A stretch of DNA of 7,604 nucleotides from Chitinophagales bacterium (GTDB lineage Bacteria > Bacteroidota > Bacteroidia > Chitinophagales > UBA10324). Made by a program: the position numbers and the translations under genes. The notes under the pieces are model-generated. The model saw nothing but the letters and a program-made list of their open reading frames with translations, had not been told where the DNA came from and searched no databases. The stretch lies in contig JAJAYG010000212.1 of the NCBI GenBank assembly GCA_026786335.1, forward strand, positions 1-7,604. The letters run 5' to 3'. How positions within the stretch are numbered: the stretch's first letter is position 1; each line of letters starts with the position of its first letter. Positions 1 to 5,923 of this stretch are shown in pieces.

Positions 1-2923
1 AATCAATTCCATTTGAAAGAACATTTTCATTTCCAATTTCGGGAGTATAGCCGGTGAATTTTGTTGAAGTGAAAACATTGGTTCCGCGTAAATAAATTTT
101 TGTTTCCTTCATTTTTAATTTGTTGGAAATTTTTGAAGGAAGGGAATACGCAAGCGTTATGTTTCTTAATCTAAAGAATGATCCGCTCTGAAGATAATGT
201 TCTGATGGAAGAAAATTTACACCCCCCGATGTTGCACGCGGCTCGTAATTGCTGGTGCCATCACCATTCCAGTAGCCTGTTACGTGGCTCTCGAAATTAT
301 AAAGATCGGGTCGCACTGTTTCTTTTCCATTGTAAATCATATTTCCGCTTTGCCCTTGAAAATCCATTGAGAGATCAAAACCTTTGTATGAACCTTCGAG
401 ACTAAAACCATAAATAAAAGTTGGAATGGGTGATCCTAAATAAACGCGGTCGAGACTGTTAAGAACACCATCACCATTTTGATCCACATATTTTAAATCA
501 CCTGGTTGCGCAAGAGATTCGTGAGGATAAGAATCTAATTCATTTTGATTTTGAAAAACACCATCTACTTCATATCCATAAAAAGAACCAATGGGATTTC
601 CAGCGCTGCTGAGCGTAACTGTTTGTCCGTTGCCTAATTCGCCGCCAACCAAAGTTGAATCAACTCCGCTGTTTCCACCCACGCTTAAAACTTCATTGTG
701 CAATGTTGAACCAAGCACGCCAACTTTATAATGAAAATCGCCGATAGTATTATTCCATGCAACATTGAATTCAAAACCTGTATTTAAAACTGAACCTGCA
801 TTGTATCTAACTTTTTCACCTTCACCGTTTCCAAAAAATCCGGGGGTTGAAAGTTCAACAAGTATATCATCTGTTTGGCGACGGTAGTAATCAAATTCAC
901 CGGTAAGGCGATTTTTGAGAACACCAATTTCTAAACCTACATCCGCTTGTTTAGTTGTTTCCCATTTAAGATCGGGGTTTCCTGTTTTACCATAAGTTGA
1001 ACCGGGAGTTAAAACTTCATTGTTACCAAAAACAGCATTCATACCATTGAGAACTAAGGCATATTGATCGAGGTAACTTATTTTTTCATTTCCAATAACT
1101 CCATAACTCGCTCTAAGTTTTAGATTTGAAATGAAGGAATTGTTTTTTAGAAATTCTTCATTCGAGATATTCCAGCCGGCTGCAATGGAAGGAAAATTTC
1201 CCCAGCGATTATCGCCTAAAAATTTAGAAGAACCATCGCGCCTGAAAGTTGCAGTGAGCAGGTATCTGCTATCATAAGTGTAGTTTGCTCTTGCAAGAAA
1301 TGAAACCAATGCAAAATTATTATTGGCATTAACTCCGTTCGAAATAGAAGTTGGAACAAGATTATCGGGATTGAGGTACCAGAGATTTTTTGTGTCGCCA
1401 ATAATATTTTGACCCGAAGCACTTAAGTATTCCGATGTTGCTTCCTGCATGGTGTAACCGCCTAACACATCAAAAGAATTTTTCTTTATTGTTTTTTTAT
1501 AGTCTAAAGTATTTTCCCAAAGCCAGTTTAAGTTGTGCGAGTTTCCAACATTGAGATCATTGATTTCATTTTGTTGCTGAGGCGAAACGTAAAATGCAGG
1601 AGTAAAACTTCTTGCTTCATTGTAACCCATATCAACTCCAAAGCTTGAGCGAAAAACAAAACCGTTGAGGAAACTCACTTCACCATAAATATTTCCAACT
1701 GTTCTTAATCCTCTCGAATAATTATTTGAATTCTCTATATCGGCAAACGGATTTCCCACTCCCGGAACTTCGGCGTAGGAACCATCTGCATTGTAAGGTT
1801 CAATTATAGGCTGCGCGCGATATGCAGCGTAAGTTACATTAGGTCCGTTCTGTTGAGTATAGGGAGCAAACGTAATGTTGTTACCGAGTTTGAAATTTTT
1901 ATAGAGGTGGTAAGTGTTGTTTAACTTGAGTGTGAACCGCTCGTAGCTTGATTTATCAATAATTCCTTTCTGATTAAAGTAGCCAAGCCCTACATAGTAC
2001 TGCGATTTTTCTGATGCACCTGAAATAGCGAGATCGTAATTTTGAAGAGATGCATTATGGAAAAGAAGACTTTGCCAATCGGTATTAGGCACAGCATCCA
2101 AGTTATTGTAGCTGCCGGGAGTAATATGATTTACATAATCGGCAAACTCACGGCCTGTTAGAAGGTCAATTTTTTTCCCAAGAATTTGTGTGCTGTATTC
2201 AGCTCCAAAAGTTATGGTTGGTTCCTGATTGATTCCTGCTTTGCCTTGCTTTGTTGTAACTAAGATTACCCCATTTGCTCCTCTTGAACCGTAGATAGCA
2301 GTTGAAGATGCATCTTTCAAAATCTCCATCGATTCAATATCCGATGAATTAAGGAAAGAAATATCGTCGAGGATAACACCATCAACAACATAAATGGGAG
2401 AGGAGTTATTAAAAGTTCCAACGCCTCTTACTCTTACAACGGGTGATGAACCAGGCTCGCCCGATGCACTGGTTACCTGCACACCTGCAACCTTACCCTG
2501 TAATGCCTGCACCGGATTTGAGTTTGGGATTTTTACGAGATCATCTCCGCGTACTGATGATACAGATCCTGTAAGATCACTCTTCTTTTGTGTTCCATAA
2601 CCAACTACTACTACATCATTGAGCAATGTTACATCTTGTAACATCACAACATTTACAACATTGCTTTCACCTAAAATAATAGTTTGTGGAACGTAACCCA
2701 GGTAAGAGAACACAAGAATGTTTTCTGTTGGTGTAAGTTCAATACTATAATTTCCATCAACATCAGTTGATGCTCCTTTGGTTGTATTTTGAACCAATAC
2801 GCTTGCACCAATTAATGGTTGGCTGTCATCTTTCGCAGTAACAGTACCGGTGATTATTCTGTTTTGTGCAAAGAGGTTTAAAGAAATTAAACAGCAGCAA
2901 ATAACAAGTAAAGTTTTTAGCAT
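1..2923 (-). CDS. SusC/RagA-family TonB-dependent outer-membrane transporter (3' end missing)
   Basis: This is the outer-membrane barrel that, with a SusD-like surface lipoprotein, imports oligosaccharides using TonB energy. The frame is open from the ATG at 2923 to the window edge, giving 974 residues; relatives end about 25-40 residues later. Residues 1-19 are a signal peptide ending LNLFA before Gln20. Residues 23-95 form a carboxypeptidase-D regulatory-like domain (GTVTAKDDSQPLIGASV, then SYLGYVP). A TonB-box-like DVVVVGYGTQKKS starts near 103. The plug runs to about 228 with SPIYVVDGV at 175-183 and EILKDASSTAIYGSRGANG at 200-218, the SusC signature. The rest is barrel, ending at the window edge with FTGYTPEIGNENVLSNGID, typical of SusC C-termini. 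An EF-hand-like loop DQNGDGVLNSLD lies at 814-825. The start is 39 bp downstream of a regulator remnant; no convincing promoter is visible. Transporter class is certain; the substrate is inferred only from the neighbouring glycosidase. Confidence 0.95.
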   Translation of the reverse strand, partial: MLKTLLVICCCLISLNLFAQNRIITGTVTAKDDSQPLIGASVLVQNTTKGASTDVDGNYSIELTPTENILVFSYLGYVPQTIILGESNVVNVVMLQDVTLLNDVVVVGYGTQKKSDLTGSVSSVRGDDLVKIPNSNPVQALQGKVAGVQVTSASGEPGSSPVVRVRGVGTFNNSSPIYVVDGVILDDISFLNSSDIESMEILKDASSTAIYGSRGANGVILVTTKQGKAGINQEPTITFGAEYSTQILGKKIDLLTGREFADYVNHITPGSYNNLDAVPNTDWQSLLFHNASLQNYDLAISGASEKSQYYVGLGYFNQKGIIDKSSYERFTLKLNNTYHLYKNFKLGNNITFAPYTQQNGPNVTYAAYRAQPIIEPYNADGSYAEVPGVGNPFADIENSNNYSRGLRTVGNIYGEVSFLNGFVFRSSFGVDMGYNEARSFTPAFYVSPQQQNEINDLNVGNSHNLNWLWENTLDYKKTIKKNSFDVLGGYTMQEATSEYLSASGQNIIGDTKNLWYLNPDNLVPTSISNGVNANNNFALVSFLARANYTYDSRYLLTATFRRDGSSKFLGDNRWGNFPSIAAGWNISNEEFLKNNSFISNLKLRASYGVIGNEKISYLDQYALVLNGMNAVFGNNEVLTPGSTYGKTGNPDLKWETTKQADVGLEIGVLKNRLTGEFDYYRRQTDDILVELSTPGFFGNGEGEKVRYNAGSVLNTGFEFNVAWNNTIGDFHYKVGVLGSTLHNEVLSVGGNSGVDSTLVGGELGNGQTVTLSSAGNPIGSFYGYEVDGVFQNQNELDSYPHESLAQPGDLKYVDQNGDGVLNSLDRVYLGSPIPTFIYGFSLEGSYKGFDLSMDFQGQSGNMIYNGKETVRPDLYNFESHVTGYWNGDGTSNYEPRATSGGVNFLPSEHYLQSGSFFRLRNITLAYSLPSKISNKLKMKETKIYLRGTNVFTSTKFTGYTPEIGNENVLSNGID

Positions 2924-2962
2924 GGTGTATTTTCTGTTTTACTTCTGTGAATTTAATTTCAA

Positions 2963-3227
2963 CTAATTCAAACCAAAAACGAATCCCTTATTTTTCAGAA
3001 GCTGATACTTTTTTTTATCAAACTTATAAAGTGTTGCTGCTCGATGCGAAACCCCTTTCTGTTTCCTCTGAATCAAAAACAAGATTACCCGGTATTGATT
3101 TCCATCCTTTAAAGGGTGGCTCATTTCATTCTACTAACAAAACCTTCAACTCTCCTTCATCAAAACCAAAGATCGCACAGTCAACAGAAAAGTATGAGTG
3201 GAGTTTCTGCAGTTTGATTTTTGCCAT
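2963..3227 (-). pseudogene. Remnant of a Nudix-type transcriptional regulator (NrtR/AraR-like), internally deleted
   Basis: Reading from ATG at 3227, the protein begins MAKIKLQKLHSYFSV followed by DCAIFGFDEGELKVLL, the characteristic start of the Nudix-like domain of Bacteroidota sugar-pathway regulators. A TGA at 3126-3128 stands where relatives carry a basic residue before NEEPFKG, so a CGA-to-TGA change would explain it. The frame then continues NEPPFKGWKSIPGNLVFDSEET to about 3060. Near 3045-3062 the match stops. In a different frame it resumes with HRAATLYKFDKKKYQLL and ends KGFVFGLN at a TAG (2963-2965), which resembles the C-terminal end of the same family. Intact members are roughly 220-250 residues, so about 140 residues, including most of the Nudix fold and the winged helix, are gone. 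Such regulators often sit beside SusC/SusD genes. The family match is from memory of conserved motifs; the stop and frame change are seen directly. Confidence 0.72.
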
Positions 3228-3254
3228 CGTTATTAAATGAATTGCTGACTTTAG

Positions 3255-3270
3255 TTTTACAAATGTAAAA
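3255..3270. promoter_or_regulatory. Inverted repeat, candidate operator/-7 region upstream of the regulator remnant
   Basis: Perfect 7-bp arms TTTTACA and TGTAAAA are separated by AA. On the minus strand the element contains TACATTTG (3260-3267), an exact match to the Bacteroidota -7 consensus TAnnTTTG, 33 bp before the ATG of the regulator remnant. No good -33 TTTG is seen at the expected distance. Symmetry plus promoter overlap suggest an autoregulatory operator. AT-rich palindromes can also arise by chance. Confidence 0.4.
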
Positions 3271-3278
3271 TGTCTTTT

Positions 3279-3309
3279 TTTGATTAGTGTTCATCTTACA
3301 CTATCTAAA
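3279..3309 (+). promoter_or_regulatory. Candidate promoter for the plus-strand glycosidase stub
   Basis: TTTG at 3279-3282 is followed after 19 bases by TATCTAAA (3302-3309), a partial match to the Bacteroidota -33/-7 pattern (TTTG, about 19 bp, TAnnTTTG). It lies 26 bp upstream of the ATG at 3336. The -7 match is weak, keeping only TA and one T. It is supported mainly by spacing, position and the dyad lying between the two boxes. Confidence 0.25.
3285..3303. promoter_or_regulatory. Inverted repeat, second candidate operator in the divergent region
   Basis: Arms TAGTGT and ACACTA are perfectly complementary around a 7-base spacer TCATCTT. The dyad sits between the two boxes of the candidate plus-strand promoter and 15 bp from the first inverted repeat, a position suited to repressor binding. 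The sequence differs from the TTTTACA/TGTAAAA repeat, so the two would not obviously bind the same protein. Chance occurrence cannot be excluded. Confidence 0.3.
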
Positions 3310-3335
3310 TTCACTTCATCTAAGAAAAATCAAAT

Positions 3336-3467
3336 ATGCACCATAAAAAAATTTCTATTGGAATATTGATGATGCAATTTTGTTTCAATCGGTTGCATGC
3401 ACATTCAAATGCTGCTCAAAATTATTGCAACCCCATCAACATTAACTATGAATGTAATCGGGAATAG
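3336..3467 (+). pseudogene. 5' stub of a secreted glycosidase gene (signal peptide plus first mature residues)
   Basis: A 43-codon frame from ATG at 3336 to TAG at 3465-3467. It has a lysine-containing start, a hydrophobic run ISIGILMMQFCF, and then AQNYCNPININYE. The YCNPINIDY motif right after the signal peptide is, to my recollection, the mature N-terminus of a class of Bacteroidota GH43-like (five-bladed-propeller type) hydrolases, which continue into a HRATADPVI-like segment. Here the resemblance ends at Tyr38, around position 3450, and nothing recognisable follows. It is therefore best read as the 5' end left by a deletion. Alternatively it is a short exported peptide or a chance frame. 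It points away from the regulator remnant and towards the 3' end of the glucoamylase-like gene. Confidence 0.42.
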
Positions 3468-3596
3468 TTGAATACGTTTTATAGTATTTTACATAAGACG
3501 ATATGATTTATGGAGGAAGTCAATAAAAATTTCGTTTAAATAAATTGTGAAGTATTAGAGTGTAAGAAGTCAAAATGAAATTGTTATGTAGGTCGG
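3468..3596. other. Non-coding stretch between the glycosidase stub and the glucoamylase-like gene
   Basis: AT-rich sequence with stops in all three plus-strand frames. No recognisable tail of the truncated hydrolase and no stem-loop with a T tract that could end the minus-strand glucoamylase-like transcript were found. It may be unrecognisable residue of the deleted plus-strand gene. Confidence 0.5.
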
Positions 3597-5033
3597 TTAC
3601 TTTCCTTCATCCAACCATCCGCCTTTAAAGCCAGCTTTCTTCAACCCTGCAACTATGTATGGATTCTTCTTCATTAAATTCCAAACAAAAGCATTGCGAT
3701 AATTTTCAAGTTGAATTACAATTGGCCCTTGATCGATGCCGAGATAATCAACATCGAACCAACCTGTTGTTCCATCTTTGTTTATAATACTCAGATTAAA
3801 TGCATCCTTAAAACCAAATTGAGAATAAATTTTTTCGCCATACTTATTACGCATTGCCTGGAGTGCAGGAATACAAATTTCGGGTGCAAAAGGTACAGAG
3901 CCGCCGGCAGCAGTGGGTGCAATTGTGCCATCATCAACAACATTATACTTAGCTGCGCCGCGCGCAGCATATCCCATAAATGAAAGATTGGGATTGGCTT
4001 TAAAATCATTACCCGGCCCATCGCATGCTGTAAGTCCCCAAACATTATTATTGTAACCCACAAAACCTGCAGGATTCGAAATGCAATAAGATCGATTGGC
4101 ATAAGTTGCCCGCCGTGAATTTTCGAAATAGTCAATTCCTTTTTCTGTCATGTATGCATCCTTGATTCCTTTAAAGTCAATGTACATGTGTGAATACTGA
4201 TATGCGAAGAGCGGTGCAAAATTGATGTACTCAACTCCTTGATAACTTGCCCAGTCATAAGTTTTTGTCCATTCATTCCAACTCTCAGCAGCGATGGTAT
4301 GTGTGGGTGAACCCAAGGCAAGCACCAATAAAATCATTGCTTCATTATAACCTTGCCACTGAGAATCAATAAATCCGCTTTCAGGATGCCAGCCCATACT
4401 CATTGTTTTATTTCCGTTCATTGCCCAATCCCATTCAACATTTCTATAGAGTGAATCTGCGAGCAAACGAATTTCTTTTTCAGTTTCACTGTCTCCATCA
4501 AAATAAGTTTGACAACTTAAAATACCTGCCATTAGTAATCCCGTATCAATGGTAGAAAGTTCAACATCATTAAATCGCAAACCGGTTTTTTGATCAAGAA
4601 AATGATAGAAGAATCCGTGATAACCTATAACCCCCGATTCTGCATTTCCTTTAGGGGAATTGGAAAGAAATAATAATGTATTCACAACGCGTTGCGCAGC
4701 TTCTTCACGGGTAACATAACCTCTTTCAACGCCAATCAGGTAACTGGTAAGTCCGAAACCTGTAGCTGCAATGCTGCTGAAAGCTGGCGTGGGATAGCGA
4801 TCGGGAATTTGATAATTGGTTGCATTGGCCAAATCCCAGAAGTAGTTAAATGTTTTTAGTGAGAGGGAATCTAAAAATGCTGAATCAATTTTAACTGTTG
4901 TGTCCTTCGCAACAACTTGGTAAGATGATTCTTGAATCATTTTACTTTGATTATTACAAGAAATTAAAATGGAAAACAGCAATGCAAAAAAGATTGCAAA
5001 TGATTTTGTGATTGAATGTTGATGTGTTTTCAT
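3597..5033 (-). CDS. Lipoprotein glycoside hydrolase, glucoamylase-like family (PF10091, GH144-like)
   Basis: A 478-residue exported enzyme predicted to cut a glucan. Residues 1-25 are a lipoprotein signal peptide ending in the lipobox LISC with Cys26 as the lipidated residue. The next residues, NNQSKM, lack the acidic stretch typical of Bacteroidota surface-export signals, so a periplasmic face is somewhat favoured. From about residue 52 (SAFLDSLSLKTFNYFWDL) to the end is one alpha/alpha-barrel domain. Hallmarks are FNDVELSTIDTGLLMAG (154-170), WDWAMNG, MGWHPESGF (213-221), WQGYNEAMILLVLALGSPT (226-244), and the late CDGPG, DDGTIAPTAAGGS and YLGIDQGPIV segments. Asp156, Glu158, Asp163 and Glu231 are acidic residues in the conserved cleft motifs. 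Characterised relatives such as the Chitinophaga pinensis endo-beta-1,2-glucanase define GH144, so beta-1,2-glucan is a plausible but unproven substrate. Despite the database name 'glucoamylase', starch is less likely. It lies upstream of, and in the same direction as, the SusC gene. Confidence 0.9.
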   Translation of the reverse strand: MKTHQHSITKSFAIFFALLFSILISCNNQSKMIQESSYQVVAKDTTVKIDSAFLDSLSLKTFNYFWDLANATNYQIPDRYPTPAFSSIAATGFGLTSYLIGVERGYVTREEAAQRVVNTLLFLSNSPKGNAESGVIGYHGFFYHFLDQKTGLRFNDVELSTIDTGLLMAGILSCQTYFDGDSETEKEIRLLADSLYRNVEWDWAMNGNKTMSMGWHPESGFIDSQWQGYNEAMILLVLALGSPTHTIAAESWNEWTKTYDWASYQGVEYINFAPLFAYQYSHMYIDFKGIKDAYMTEKGIDYFENSRRATYANRSYCISNPAGFVGYNNNVWGLTACDGPGNDFKANPNLSFMGYAARGAAKYNVVDDGTIAPTAAGGSVPFAPEICIPALQAMRNKYGEKIYSQFGFKDAFNLSIINKDGTTGWFDVDYLGIDQGPIVIQLENYRNAFVWNLMKKNPYIVAGLKKAGFKGGWLDEGK

Positions 5034-5106
5034 AACGTAGTTGAAAAATTAGAGAACAAGTGCAATATTGATTTGCAGTTCGCAATAGTAAAAAAATGTA
5101 AAGGAT

Positions 5107-5120
5107 AATTTCGGGAAATT
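5107..5120. promoter_or_regulatory. Short perfect palindrome between the DNA glycosylase and the glucoamylase-like gene
   Basis: AATTTC-GG-GAAATT: 6-bp arms with a 2-base centre, 15 bases beyond the DNA glycosylase stop and 73 bp before the glucoamylase-like ATG. On the minus strand a T-rich run (TTTACATTTTTTTAC) follows, so it could be a weak terminator, but the stem is short and AT-rich. An operator for the glycosidase is the alternative. A possible -7 box TACTATTG (5083-5090, minus) lies downstream without a clear -33 partner. Confidence 0.25.
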
Positions 5121-5135
5121 CAGAAAGTGAGGGTA

Positions 5136-5843
5136 CTAAAAATTTATTTCACTGAAAGCAAGAAGATATTGTTCAATGTAAGCATCAACTTTTTTTCGTC
5201 TGTATTGCATTATGAATCTTGGATGGTCGAGCGCAATAATTTTTTTGAAGTATTTGGTTTCTTCATTTAACGTTTCAACAAACTTTCTGTTTTTATCGGC
5301 ACCAATTACAATCAATGCTTTGTTGCTGGCTCCAATTTCTATTTGCTGTTTAAAAGTTCTTTTAATGAATGGAAGAACTGCATTCTGTAATTTTTTATCG
5401 TCGTAGTAATTATAGTTCCTTACTCCCTCTCCTTTGGGGAGGGCTGGGGTGGGGCTTTTCATAAAACCTAAAGGGCAAACTGCGCTGATGAAAAAATCTG
5501 TATAGAATTTTTTAACTCCTCCATACGCTTCAATCATTTTGTAAATGAATTCGCTGGATAGTTCGCGCTTGTTTCCGAAATTATTTTTGATGCCGCAATA
5601 TTCTCTGAGTGCAACCGGATCGGTAAATGAAATGCCGGTAAGTCCGCTGCCGAATCGACCGGGATTAATACCGAGAATAAAAATTCTTTTTTTCTCATCG
5701 CTGAAATACTTTGAGCAGAAATCTGCAACACATTTTTTTACCTCTTGATTTTTATAGGGATTTAAAACTTGTGTTTCAAGTGAATCAGGAAGTTGTAGAT
5801 CGAGAGAGTTGTAGAATGAAACTGTTCTTTGAGCGAAGGTCAT
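5136..5843 (-). CDS. SMUG2-like uracil-DNA glycosylase (DUF4918 family)
   Basis: A base-excision repair enzyme that removes uracil and related deaminated bases from DNA in the cytoplasm. I place the start at ATG 5843 (235 residues), because MTFAQRTVSFYNSL resembles family N-termini. The frame extends to a GTG at 5859-5861, but that codon lies inside a palindromic repeat and would add only MATNFQ. Motif 1 is GINPGRFGSGLTGISFTDP from residue 58, carrying the NPG and FG residues of the SMUG water-activating and base-pocket loop. Motif 2 is DHPRFIMQYRRKK near 206-218, with the conserved HP of the minor-groove loop. YNYYDDKKLQ and the KNNFGNKRELSS segment also fit the SMUG2 subfamily. Residues 130-142 (SPTPALPKGEGVR) are not part of the fold: they are the translation of an interspersed DNA repeat inserted in frame. 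All motifs flank the insert and look intact, so the enzyme may still work. It follows the acyl-CoA dehydrogenase by 80 bp, without functional linkage. Confidence 0.88.
   Translation of the reverse strand: MTFAQRTVSFYNSLDLQLPDSLETQVLNPYKNQEVKKCVADFCSKYFSDEKKRIFILGINPGRFGSGLTGISFTDPVALREYCGIKNNFGNKRELSSEFIYKMIEAYGGVKKFYTDFFISAVCPLGFMKSPTPALPKGEGVRNYNYYDDKKLQNAVLPFIKRTFKQQIEIGASNKALIVIGADKNRKFVETLNEETKYFKKIIALDHPRFIMQYRRKKVDAYIEQYLLAFSEINF
5421..5457. repeat. Short interspersed GC-rich hairpin repeat inserted inside the DNA glycosylase gene
   Basis: A GC-rich island in AT-rich DNA. CCCTCTCC (5425-5432) pairs with GGGGAGGG (5436-5443) across a TTT loop, with one T-G mismatch, and is followed by CTGGGGTGGGGCTT. 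On the minus strand it reads in frame as SPTPALPKGEG, a peptide I recognise as the translation of a REP-like repeat common in Bacteroidota genomes. The base composition and the peptide both differ sharply from the surrounding gene. Confidence 0.75.
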
Positions 5844-5856
5844 TTGAAAATTGGTT

Positions 5857-5915
5857 GCCACGAATTACACGTTTTGTCACTAATTATTTTTCGTGTTAAG
5901 CGTGCAATTCGTGGC
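5857..5915. repeat. Intergenic palindromic repeat (GCCACGAATT...AATTCGTGGC type)
   Basis: The left arm GCCACGAATTACACG (5857-5871) and right arm CGTGCAATTCGTGGC (5901-5915) are complementary at 14 of 15 positions around a 29-base AT-rich loop that itself contains CGTGTTAA. This family of short palindromes is, in my experience, scattered through many Bacteroidota genomes. It fills most of the 80-bp gap between two genes. In the minus direction it is followed only by AACCAATTTT, not a true T tract, so a mobile or REP-like repeat is more likely than a classical terminator, although a 15-bp stem could still block or protect the transcript. It contains the GTG that makes the downstream gene look longer. 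Confidence 0.75.
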
Positions 5916-5923
5916 GAAAAAAA

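Noticed and set aside
178..405. Plus-strand 75-codon frame near the window start
   Set aside because: Antisense to the C-terminal barrel of the SusC gene, whose frame is continuous there.
1..2923. Possible frameshift in the transporter gene, because no complete reading frame is bounded inside the window
   Set aside because: Sampled segments at both ends and in the middle all read in the same frame with family-consistent protein; the frame simply runs off the left edge.
2947..3240. Plus-strand reading frame of 97 codons upstream of susC
   Set aside because: It is antisense to the Nudix-regulator remnant, has no recognisable motifs, and the minus strand of the same stretch gives clear family signatures.
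3294..3567. Inverted pair of 9-mers (TCTTACACT at 3294-3302 and AGTGTAAGA at 3559-3567)
   Set aside because: A pair this short is expected about once by chance in a stretch of this length, and nothing else links the two sites.
3791..4135. Minus-strand 114-codon frame and the overlapping plus-strand frame at 3711-3983
   Set aside because: Both lie wholly within the glucoamylase-like gene in other frames and have unnatural composition; they are shadows.
5857..5915. Classical Rho-independent terminator after the acyl-CoA dehydrogenase
   Set aside because: The stem is strong, but the loop is 29 bases and no T tract follows in the direction of transcription; a repeat element fits better.
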